Source of the DNA: an uncultured Aquimarina sp.
GTDB lineage: Bacteria > Bacteroidota > Bacteroidia > Flavobacteriales > Flavobacteriaceae
NCBI RefSeq assembly: GCF_947500065.1
Contig: NZ_CANMQT010000002.1
Location: 868,001-932,000 of the forward strand
Direction of reading: 5' to 3'
DNA: 64,000 bases
Shown here: piece after piece, positions 44,085 to 51,331 of the stretch
Position numbering within the stretch: position 1 is the first letter of the stretch
How the letters are laid out: each line of letters starts with the position of its first letter
Notes under the pieces: generated by a model
Databases searched by the model: none
What the model saw: the letters and a program-made list of their open reading frames with translations, nothing else
Told to the model about the DNA's origin: nothing
Program-made: the position numbers and the translations under genes

Positions 44085-44645
44085 ATGATAAAATTTACTG
44101 AATGCCTAAACGATACCTGGGATTATTTCTTCTTAACAGATCCTGCTAATTTATTACAGTTCAAACAAGAGAATAACTTATCAGATGATTTAATGAACGA
44201 ATTTACAACCAATGAAAGTGCTGAATTGGCTACCCAAAATGGCGTAATAATTCCTATGAGTTCCATTAGTAATCAACCATACACCATTTTCTTCAATACT
44301 AATAACCAAACTTCCGAATTTGAGAAAGACACAAGTAATTTATTGTTTAAAAAGAGTGGATATGTATTGAATGTAATCAATAAAGAAGTTTGTTTGATCA
44401 CTGTACCCTATCTAAAAAACTGGACGCTAGAAAATGGAATAAATCGTTTAAAAGAAGCAATAAAAATAGGAGTAAGACAAAGTGTTACGCTTCAAAACGG
44501 TTGTTACACTGTTACTATTTTGGGAGGTTTTACAATACAAGATACCATTGAAGAAGCTACATTTGAGTTTCAAATCAATCCAATAGCAAAAGGAACACAA
44601 AGTAAGGTTACGGATCTTGGGTTTCCTTTTATAATAGAAAAGTAA
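44085..44645 (+). CDS. Hypothetical immunity-type protein, 186 aa
   Basis: A soluble protein with an N-terminal FTECLNDTWDYFFLTDP, then a SNQPYTIFFNTNNQT hairpin and an alternating strand region with IGVRQSVTLQNGCYTVTILG near 140 and a final FEFQINPIAKGT. The 'v.i.dG.Y.V.v.gg' strand pair is a common immunity-barrel feature. Family not named. 14 nt after the previous gene. Confidence 0.6.
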   Translation: MIKFTECLNDTWDYFFLTDPANLLQFKQENNLSDDLMNEFTTNESAELATQNGVIIPMSSISNQPYTIFFNTNNQTSEFEKDTSNLLFKKSGYVLNVINKEVCLITVPYLKNWTLENGINRLKEAIKIGVRQSVTLQNGCYTVTILGGFTIQDTIEEATFEFQINPIAKGTQSKVTDLGFPFIIEK

Positions 44646-44653
44646 AAAATACA

Positions 44654-45352
44654 ATGAGAGAATATTTAGCAACATATCAAGATAGAAGAGGGACAGAAGA
44701 GGTTATTATAAAATCCGATGGTAGTGATATGCGCTTTACACTAAGAGGGATTAATTTTGAAGGACAAGATTTTGAAATGTTGGAAGCAGAAAAGATCGAT
44801 GATGCAAAATTTGATTATGAAATGTTTCAGGATGGATCAGGAGATTTAACCAACTTCAAGATAACAGTAACAATTCCTATTTTACTTTTTGACTCAATCA
44901 AAAAAAATAAGCTTACAGCACCACTAACAGTCCATGTAGAAGTTGGTGAAACCACAACTATTAAAGGTTTGGATAGTGAACTTACCTGTTTAGCGTTAAC
45001 TACAACCTTCGGAGAATTTACTGTTGAAAAGAAATTAGAATGGATGGAAGATGCATTGATAGCAATACAAAATCAATTACCAGAGCATATCTATTTGAAC
45101 ACCTGTTTGAGTTGTAAATACAGTAATTATAGTCCTTATGGTAATGGAATGTTTGGTCATATATATTGTTTTAAAAATTTAAAGAAAGAATTAAAACAAG
45201 TGAAACACAAACACGATTTACTTCATATGTGGACCGCTGAAGCTGCTGATAGAGGAGATATATTTTCGGTACAAGAAACCTTTGATTGCCCAGAACATCA
45301 ATTACCTACAAAAGAGGACTGGTATTACAAAGACTGGAGAAAAACAATATAG
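44654..45352 (+). CDS. DUF6304-like protein with CxxC, 232 aa
   Basis: An N-terminal beta domain (residues 1-105) is followed by TCLSCKYSNYSPYGNGMFG near 155, a conserved cysteine-containing segment that I associate with DUF6304 ('C..C.fSdYsPyG.g.fG.l.CFr'). A further Cys follows in IYCFKN and one in FDCPEHQLP. The cysteines may bind a metal. Cytosolic. The family assignment is from memory and moderately sure. Confidence 0.62.
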   Translation: MREYLATYQDRRGTEEVIIKSDGSDMRFTLRGINFEGQDFEMLEAEKIDDAKFDYEMFQDGSGDLTNFKITVTIPILLFDSIKKNKLTAPLTVHVEVGETTTIKGLDSELTCLALTTTFGEFTVEKKLEWMEDALIAIQNQLPEHIYLNTCLSCKYSNYSPYGNGMFGHIYCFKNLKKELKQVKHKHDLLHMWTAEAADRGDIFSVQETFDCPEHQLPTKEDWYYKDWRKTI

Positions 45353-45355
45353 ATT

Positions 45356-46378
45356 ATGGATACTATAGAAATCGTAAAACAAAGTAAATTTTATACCGAA
45401 CTCAACTCGTTGTTACGAGAACAATTCGACACTATAAAACGAGATATAGATCCAGTATATGAACAACTATTAGAAGAACGAAAGTTTCCATATCCATTGC
45501 CGATAATTTGTCAATTTGAATATAAAGGCTGGGAAAGAAATGTACAATGGCGATTAGAGTTAGATTTTGATGAGTACCAATGGTCAAGTAAAACAATAAA
45601 ACCTCATTTTCTAAATGCACTCGTGTTTTTAGAAATAGGAACAGAATTACTACATTTTAAATACCAACTATGTAGTTCTTTTAATGATTTTCTAGAACCA
45701 AAAGAAACTGAAAAAATAGAATTAGAAAAGCTTAATGATACTAAATATGTCTCAGAGAAAATAAATGAAGTACAACAATTTTTGGATGGTCTATCTAGGC
45801 TTTTTATACAGGAATTAGAACAGATAAATTTTTATGAACTAGAATATATGGAAGATGACGTACGAATGAATAAAAAAATACAAGACAAATGGAAAGAAGG
45901 AGCAGTTGTCGGATATGATTGTATCACGTATGGAGATGGTTATATGGTAATGGCAAATACATATTGTGTAGAAGATAGTGAGACAAATGAAGTTAAAAGA
46001 CATTGGTTCCCTTTATGCGATACTACACTTACAGGTATCGAAAGATATGATGAAGATATTTGGAGTGAAATAGATATCTTTCACGGTTCTTTTACACATA
46101 AAGATAAGACAATCGTATTTGGAGACGGAGCAATGGGTAATGAAGGCTATGTAGCTTCTCTTAATGAAGATAAAACATTAGACTGGAGCATATTTTTCAC
46201 ATTTTCCAATCCAATCATAAAAGCAAAAGTAGCTGTTAATTATTTAATATGTTATGGAGACACAGGATGTGTAATAAAAATAAACTTAGATAACCTAACT
46301 GAAATTAATGTTAGCTATGAAGATCCTGATGACCTATTAGATGCTATAAACAGAGAGTTTCAAAATAGAAACATATAA
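45356..46378 (+). CDS. Hypothetical protein, 340 aa, last gene of the array
   Basis: Soluble, starts MDTIEIVKQSKFYTELNSLL. A helical N-terminal third is followed by a mixed region and a possible beta-propeller-like C-terminal part (IFHGSFTHKDKTIVFGDGAM, then VAVNYLICYGDTGCVIKINL). No domain named. It begins 3 nt after the previous stop. After it comes a 738-nt gene-free region with three structured repeats, marking the end of the unidirectional block. Confidence 0.62.
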   Translation: MDTIEIVKQSKFYTELNSLLREQFDTIKRDIDPVYEQLLEERKFPYPLPIICQFEYKGWERNVQWRLELDFDEYQWSSKTIKPHFLNALVFLEIGTELLHFKYQLCSSFNDFLEPKETEKIELEKLNDTKYVSEKINEVQQFLDGLSRLFIQELEQINFYELEYMEDDVRMNKKIQDKWKEGAVVGYDCITYGDGYMVMANTYCVEDSETNEVKRHWFPLCDTTLTGIERYDEDIWSEIDIFHGSFTHKDKTIVFGDGAMGNEGYVASLNEDKTLDWSIFFTFSNPIIKAKVAVNYLICYGDTGCVIKINLDNLTEINVSYEDPDDLLDAINREFQNRNI

Positions 46379-46420
46379 ATCTCAAAAAAACACAAATTAA
46401 ATTTGCTAGTTGATCATTGT

Positions 46421-46530
46421 ATAAAAAAAACAACCCTCAGGCTAACTACTTCCTGAGGGTCTGAATTGAAACTAAATTATAATATTTAACACAAACTCAA
46501 CTTATACATAATTATGATTGTTTCAATTTT
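46421..46530 (-). ncRNA. Structured element copy 1 (candidate small RNA or composite terminator)
   Basis: Read on the minus strand: a stem AATTGAAAC/GTTTCAATT (46520-46528 with 46464-46472) encloses the conserved core (complement of CACAAACTCAACTTAT at 46490-46505), then a 9-bp hairpin ACCCTCAGG/CCTGAGGGT (46452-46460 with 46433-46441) and a run of eight T's. That ending is a textbook Rho-independent terminator. TATATTCG just upstream (complement at 46561-46568) is a weak candidate -7 box. Orientation is inferred from the T-run. Confidence 0.5.
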
Positions 46531-46819
46531 GCTATATTTTCTTGGTTAGGTTTTACGCCGCGAATATAAGAGCTAATCTTTAAATTTCTTAACGAAATTT
46601 GAGTGGTAATGAACATTTAACAATGCCATAATATCTCATTAAAATTATTGAGATTAAATCACTAAAAACCAACCATTTCTATATATTAGTGTCTTTTCTC
46701 ACCAATTTGTTACCATATTCTTAGCGATTTTTCAACTAAAAATGGATACACAGGTAAATATTTGATATAAATCAATCAAAGTTCATACCAAATCTCGAAA
46801 GTAAGGGTTAAAATTTTAG

Positions 46820-46945
46820 GATAAATAAAAGAACCCTCAGGTTAACTACTTCCTGAGGGTTAGATTGAAACAAATCTGTACTAATAATAAAAATACACAA
46901 ACTCAACTTATTATTATACTATGATTTTATAGTTGTTTCAATTTT
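46820..46945 (-). ncRNA. Structured element copy 2
   Basis: Same architecture as copy 1: stem ATTGAAACAA/TTGTTTCAAT (46864-46873 with 46933-46942), core CACAAACTCAACTTAT at 46896-46911, hairpin AACCCTCAGG/CCTGAGGGTT (46832-46841 with 46852-46861). On the minus strand the hairpin is followed by CTTTTATTTAT. The stem is one base pair longer than in copy 1 with the flanks changed on both sides. Confidence 0.5.
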
Positions 46946-46966
46946 ACTATTTATTTTGATAATTAA

Positions 46967-47075
46967 AATACAAGACTCTTAAGGTAACTACATCTCAAGA
47001 GTCTTGAGGATGAAACTATATCGCAGTTTAATCACAAACTCAACTTATTGGCATAACTGGACTTAGGTTTCATTT
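46967..47075 (-). ncRNA. Structured element copy 3
   Basis: The core CACAAACTCAACTTAT is at 47033-47048 and identical. The outer stem is ATGAAAC/GTTTCAT (47010-47016 with 47067-47073), differing from copies 1 and 2 by paired changes. The hairpin has a wholly different stem sequence, AAGACTCTT/AAGAGTCTT (46972-46980 with 46997-47005), but the same length and a GTAACTA-like loop. It lies directly 3' of the minus-strand lipoprotein gene, so it may be that operon's 3' end. Confidence 0.48.
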
Positions 47076-47116
47076 TTTTGCAATCTTAATTTTATAAGTT
47101 TTCTAATAGTTCTATT

Positions 47117-47662
47117 TTATTGAACAGTTACCGAAAAGGAAACTTCAATGTCTGTTTCTCCTCCAAAATCATCTCTTGAATCTCCCTCTTTTGTAGTTGG
47201 TTCATGAATTAAAAAAGCTCTTACAATTCCCGTAGTCGCATCTGTAGAAGACCAATCTGTAGAAATATTAATTCCAATATTATTAGAATCTATGGTGTCA
47301 TCAGAAGCATTTGTAAATGATAATCCACTAACTGTAGTTTCATAGAAAACAAAGTGCTCATCTTTTTCTGCGATAACTTCTTCAGTGATATTATCTACAT
47401 CACTCGGATTAGATTCATCTAAAAATTCAATTTTAAAATTATAAGTCGTATTTGCAGATAAGGTAATCGCATCTTGGGTACTTTCTGTCCACGTATATAC
47501 TTCAGGAGCAGTTGTTCCCGATTCTAAAACTGTTAATCTAACTGTTGTGATCGTCTCTTCTTCATTAATCACTGCCGGATTATCATCATCACTACTACAA
47601 GAAGTAAATACTATCGTAGATAAAAATAATAATGCTGCTAATTTGTTAATTGTTGTTTTCAT
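47117..47662 (-). CDS. Lipoprotein associated with TonB receptor, 181 aa
   Basis: A lipobox (VFTSC, Cys near 22) is followed by SSDDDNP, a typical Flavobacteriia surface-lipoprotein export-like acidic stretch, and a beta-rich domain with TYNFKIEFLDESNPSDVDNITEE (key part: FLDESNPSDVDN) and RDDFGGETDIEVSFSV. Proteins of this type occur directly after metal-type TonB receptors in Flavobacteriaceae. The gap to the receptor gene is 3 nt, so they share an operon. Probably a substrate-binding partner; the ligand is not known. Confidence 0.7.
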   Translation of the reverse strand: MKTTINKLAALLFLSTIVFTSCSSDDDNPAVINEEETITTVRLTVLESGTTAPEVYTWTESTQDAITLSANTTYNFKIEFLDESNPSDVDNITEEVIAEKDEHFVFYETTVSGLSFTNASDDTIDSNNIGINISTDWSSTDATTGIVRAFLIHEPTTKEGDSRDDFGGETDIEVSFSVTVQ

Positions 47663-47665
47663 TTG

Positions 47666-50065
47666 TTAAAATTTAAAATTTAAGTTAAGTGTAAAGTTTC
47701 TTCCAACGTTATCTGCATAATAACGCTGTCTATTAAGGTAATCTCTATAATTTGTATCAAATATATTTGTGACACTCATTCCTAGGGTTAGATCTTTTGG
47801 GTTCCATATATTAAATGTATAAGTCCCAGAAAGATCAAAAACGGTATAGCTTGGTGGAGGTGTAGAAATATCCACTAATGCTGTTTGCTCGACTCCATTT
47901 TCAATAAAGTCAATATCAAAATTATTATTGGGAAATCTGGTTTGCTCCAAAACTGTATTATTCCTCAATTTTAAATTCCATTTTTCTTTTTCATAGACCA
48001 ATTCTGATCTAAAATTTGGAGCAGGCATATTTATGAGAGGCTCATCGGCTGTGGTATCTTGACCATAAATGTATGAGAATGCAGTATTGAATTTAAGATT
48101 CTCCATGATGTTCACACCATAGTCAATATCTATTCCATACAGTAAAGCATTGGTTTGCTTATATTCCCATACAGGGAAAGATCCTCTTATAGTAAACTCT
48201 ATACCTGTTGGTTCTAATAAGATAAAATCATTAATACTACTTATATAAGGAGAAACAGTCAAGCTTCCTAAACCGAAGACGTCCTGATGTTCACTACTTA
48301 TGGAAAACTTCAATGCTTTTTCCTGATCAAAACGTAAATCACCTAATTCTATAATAGCTGCACTATGATGTAATCCATCACTAAACAGCTCTACCGGATT
48401 TGGAGCTCGATTGGCATAAGAAGCATTGAACAAAAATGAGTTTTGATTCCCATAAGAATAGTTTATTCCTGCAGAGGCAGAAACACTACTATAATCAAAG
48501 TTAGGGTTCGTTAACCATTGATCACCGGCATCTTCAATAATTAGATTTGCAAACTCTGTATTATATCCTCGCTCATCCCAAACATCTTTTTCATAAAACT
48601 TTTTAGCATCAATATTTACAAAATCATATCGTACTCCAGCATCTGCGATAAGATTTTCATTTATCTTAAATTCTGTAATAGCAAAAATTCCTGCGTTTGT
48701 TTTCTTATAATCCGGGATCAATCTCCTCACACCTGTATCTGGATTAGGAGTATTGATTTGATATGAATACTGAAACCCAATATTCTTTGTAAAATTATCA
48801 TTAGAATCAAATAAGAAAGAACCTTCAAGACTATGTGTTAAAAGTTCCAAATCCAAACTTGCTTTATCTCTATCATCTCCTCTTCTTATATCAAACTCTT
48901 TTCTATTATTAAACTGAAATGAGTATTGGAGGTTTAAACGTCCTAAATTTTTAAAACGATTATACACTTTTAGTTTTGCCAGATGATGCTGCGTCTCTTG
49001 TTTTGGCGCATTAATATCATAAGTAAAATCATTAATAACCAACGGCTGAGAACTATTAATAGCTCTAACTAAATCTCCCGTATTTCCAATATGCGATGCC
49101 CTTAATATTCCTTGTGTTGCATTATAAAAACTATAATACCCTTCAAAACCATACGTAAAACTTGAGTAACCAAAGCCAGTAGAAAAACTTTGTTCTCTGT
49201 GTCCTGTATTACTAAGTATGTAGTCTGGAGCTTCACTATCACCAAAATGTTTTAAAGTACCTTGAAACTTAGCTCCCCACCCTTCTTTAAAACCAAGATT
49301 AAGTGCTGTATTAAGTCCACCACCTCTTCCATTACTACTTAGAGCTAGTTGTGCTTTTCCGAAGATAGTATCTTGTAATGTGGTTAATTTATTTTCAGCA
49401 ATAATAACTCCTCCTATTGCATTTCCTCCGTACTGTAGTGCACCAGCACCCTTTATAACCTTTAGTTCATTAAAAGCATTGATGTCTAGATTAGGTGAAT
49501 GTTCCTCTCCCCATTCCTGATCTTCCTGACGAACTCCATTATTAATCATAATAATCCTACTACTATGCAATCCTTGTATCACTGGTTTCACAATAGTATT
49601 ACCAGAGCTTAAGCTATTTACTCCCGATATTTCTTGCAAAGCATCACCAATAGATAGACTACTATATTGATCTAGTTGTTTTCTATTTAGCTTGTCTTCC
49701 GTCTGGCTATTTGTTGTTTTCTTTTGGGCAGAAGATTCTACATCCACTTCTTCCAAATTTGTATAGTGATGCTCTAAATAAAAATCTTTCTTTGATACAT
49801 CATTTAAATCAATAGTAACGACCTGAGAATTACAATCTACGTGAGAAATAGTGAAAGCATAAGAAGTACCACAAAGTCCTATAATTTTATAGGCTCCATT
49901 ACTATCCGTTTTTATAGTTGTACTATTATATGTTATTGTTGCTCCTTCTAGAGATACACCATCGTGAAAATCAATTACACGACCAGAAAGTGTTTTATCA
50001 CATTCTTGAGCGAATAAAAAATTAACTCCTAGAAGAAACACTAACATTAGCGTGTTTCTTTTCAT
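47666..50065 (-). CDS. TonB-dependent outer-membrane receptor with carboxypeptidase-like N-terminal domain, 799 aa
   Basis: The signal peptide ends near FLFAQ. A CarboxypepD_reg-like beta-sandwich (residues about 23-100, with SGRVIDFHDGVSLEGATI) precedes the plug domain (LSIGDALQEISGVNSL, VIQGLHSSRIIMINNGVR, GAGALQYGGNAIGGVI) and a 22-strand barrel ending in NFTLNLNFKF with terminal Phe. The HSPN motif after the plug's QEWGEEHSPNLD resembles zinc-type receptors such as ZnuD. With the neighbouring small Cys/His protein this suggests metal or metal-complex uptake, possibly zinc or copper; the substrate is inference. Confidence 0.9.
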   Translation of the reverse strand: MKRNTLMLVFLLGVNFLFAQECDKTLSGRVIDFHDGVSLEGATITYNSTTIKTDSNGAYKIIGLCGTSYAFTISHVDCNSQVVTIDLNDVSKKDFYLEHHYTNLEEVDVESSAQKKTTNSQTEDKLNRKQLDQYSSLSIGDALQEISGVNSLSSGNTIVKPVIQGLHSSRIIMINNGVRQEDQEWGEEHSPNLDINAFNELKVIKGAGALQYGGNAIGGVIIAENKLTTLQDTIFGKAQLALSSNGRGGGLNTALNLGFKEGWGAKFQGTLKHFGDSEAPDYILSNTGHREQSFSTGFGYSSFTYGFEGYYSFYNATQGILRASHIGNTGDLVRAINSSQPLVINDFTYDINAPKQETQHHLAKLKVYNRFKNLGRLNLQYSFQFNNRKEFDIRRGDDRDKASLDLELLTHSLEGSFLFDSNDNFTKNIGFQYSYQINTPNPDTGVRRLIPDYKKTNAGIFAITEFKINENLIADAGVRYDFVNIDAKKFYEKDVWDERGYNTEFANLIIEDAGDQWLTNPNFDYSSVSASAGINYSYGNQNSFLFNASYANRAPNPVELFSDGLHHSAAIIELGDLRFDQEKALKFSISSEHQDVFGLGSLTVSPYISSINDFILLEPTGIEFTIRGSFPVWEYKQTNALLYGIDIDYGVNIMENLKFNTAFSYIYGQDTTADEPLINMPAPNFRSELVYEKEKWNLKLRNNTVLEQTRFPNNNFDIDFIENGVEQTALVDISTPPPSYTVFDLSGTYTFNIWNPKDLTLGMSVTNIFDTNYRDYLNRQRYYADNVGRNFTLNLNFKF

Positions 50066-50139
50066 TACTTAAAATAAAAGTGAATATTATTGCTGTTCGC
50101 AATAGTAAGTTTGGTTCAATCGAAAAAATAAATAGAAAT

Positions 50140-50424
50140 CTACGCTGCTGGAGGCGCTTTGTTTAAAAAAGAGAACTTAGTAGATGAATCAACATATTGT
50201 TTCTGATAATAATTTTTAACAACATCAGAAGGGATAATTATTGATTTAGGAAGTTCTATAATATCAGTAGAAGTAAAATCGTCATCAATATTTTCTGAAG
50301 CAAGTTGACATATCTTACAATCCATATCATTAGCATCGTGACCTACTGCATGTAAATCCGCTAATTGTATAAAACTGAAAAAGATCAGAAATACAGAAGC
50401 AATGATATGTTTATTAAACTTCAT
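50140..50424 (-). CDS. Small secreted protein with CxxC and histidines (DUF2946-like), 94 aa
   Basis: The frame extends upstream to 50475, but the ATG at 50424 gives the natural signal peptide (FNKHIIASVFLIFFSFIQL). The mature part has HAVGHDANDMDCKICQLAS, a His/CxxC metal-binding type segment, and ends KAPPAA. Such small proteins typically precede copper/zinc TonB receptors in Bacteroidota, and this one sits 74 nt before the receptor gene. It probably binds or senses metal in the periplasm. Confidence 0.65.
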   Translation of the reverse strand: MKFNKHIIASVFLIFFSFIQLADLHAVGHDANDMDCKICQLASENIDDDFTSTDIIELPKSIIIPSDVVKNYYQKQYVDSSTKFSFLNKAPPAA

Positions 50425-50481
50425 ATTAGCAAATAAACAAAAAAAAATCAAACTGCTTATGAATTCTCTAACCAAAGTCTG

Positions 50482-51330
50482 TTAAAGTATTGCAAATTCT
50501 GTAGATTTTTTAACGATTATAGCTAAATCCAAAGATAAATGTTTCTCATTCCATGGGTGTTTAGCGCCAAAAACGTGATCCGCTCCCTTCACTAAAAACA
50601 ACTCGCTTTTAGGGTTCCAACTATGTAAACTTTCAGCTTCTTTTACATTAACCGTAGAGTCTTCCGTTCCATGAATGATTAAATGTGGAACTTCTATTTT
50701 GTTTGCCGCTTTAGAAATAGTTAGCCTTTCTTTATTTTCCGCAAAAGATGTATAAAACTGAAAATAATGTGGCATTTGTTGTTTCGTTCTACCATTCTGA
50801 ACATAAAATATTCCATCATTTTTCCAGGTTTGGAATGCTGCTCCAATCGGAAATCTATTTTCATAATCAGAAACGCTTGCCCAAGTAATTAGTTTAGTAA
50901 CTCTAGAATCCTCTGATGTTTTAATGGTAGTAATACCTCCAGCTCTTGAATGCCCTATCAACGTTATGTTATTAGGAGTTATAAATGGTTTGTATTCAGA
51001 ATCAGAAGCTGTAGCCCAATCCATAACAGATTCCAAATCATCTAATTCTATTATATAATTATTATGTCCAAACGCCTCTAAGTCCGGAAAATCTATTGGA
51101 TGCTGTATAGTTCCTCCATTATGAGAAAAATTAAATTTTATAAAGAAAAATCCGGCTTCTGCAAATGCATTTGCCACTAAATCCCAAGCTCCCCAATCCT
51201 TAAACCCCTTATATCCGTGGCAAAAAATAACAACTGGTTGTTCTTGTTTCTTATTGTCGTAAAAAACATCAGTCAAAATTGGTCTTTGATGTTTCCCATT
51301 TATAATTATATTCTTTCTCTTTGTAATCAT
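50482..51330 (-). CDS. Alpha/beta hydrolase, dienelactone-hydrolase-like, 282 aa
   Basis: The fold is clear: oxyanion strand VVIFCHGYKGFKDWGAWD, nucleophile elbow LIGHSRAGG with Ser128, acid Asp in IIHGTEDSTV, and catalytic His in VKGADHVFGA. No signal peptide, so cytosolic. The substrate is unknown. It begins one base before the AddB-like stop and is probably transcribed with it. Confidence 0.85.
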   Translation of the reverse strand: MITKRKNIIINGKHQRPILTDVFYDNKKQEQPVVIFCHGYKGFKDWGAWDLVANAFAEAGFFFIKFNFSHNGGTIQHPIDFPDLEAFGHNNYIIELDDLESVMDWATASDSEYKPFITPNNITLIGHSRAGGITTIKTSEDSRVTKLITWASVSDYENRFPIGAAFQTWKNDGIFYVQNGRTKQQMPHYFQFYTSFAENKERLTISKAANKIEVPHLIIHGTEDSTVNVKEAESLHSWNPKSELFLVKGADHVFGAKHPWNEKHLSLDLAIIVKKSTEFAIL

Positions 51331-51331
51331 T

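Larger units (their letters stand above)
46379..47116. other. Gene-free region with three diverged copies of a structured element
   Basis: No open frame of useful length lies here. Apart from the three repeat units annotated separately, the stretch between copies 1 and 2 contains two plain inverted repeats: AAATTTC/GAAATTT (46582-46600) and ATCTCA/TGAGAT (about 46639-46657). It separates the + strand array from the convergent minus-strand TonB locus. Confidence 0.7.

Noticed and set aside
4308..46378. Prophage or integrative element
   Set aside because: No integrase, transposase, capsid, terminase, relaxase or direct-repeat ends were seen, although acquisition by transfer remains likely.
46423..46460. 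Terminator for the + strand array at the first CCTGAGG hairpin
   Set aside because: Read on the + strand the hairpin is not followed by a T-run; the T-run is on the minus-strand side.
46421..47075. CRISPR array
   Set aside because: Only three units at unequal spacing (about 400 and 140 nt), with diverged stems; no short identical repeats with regular spacers and no cas genes.
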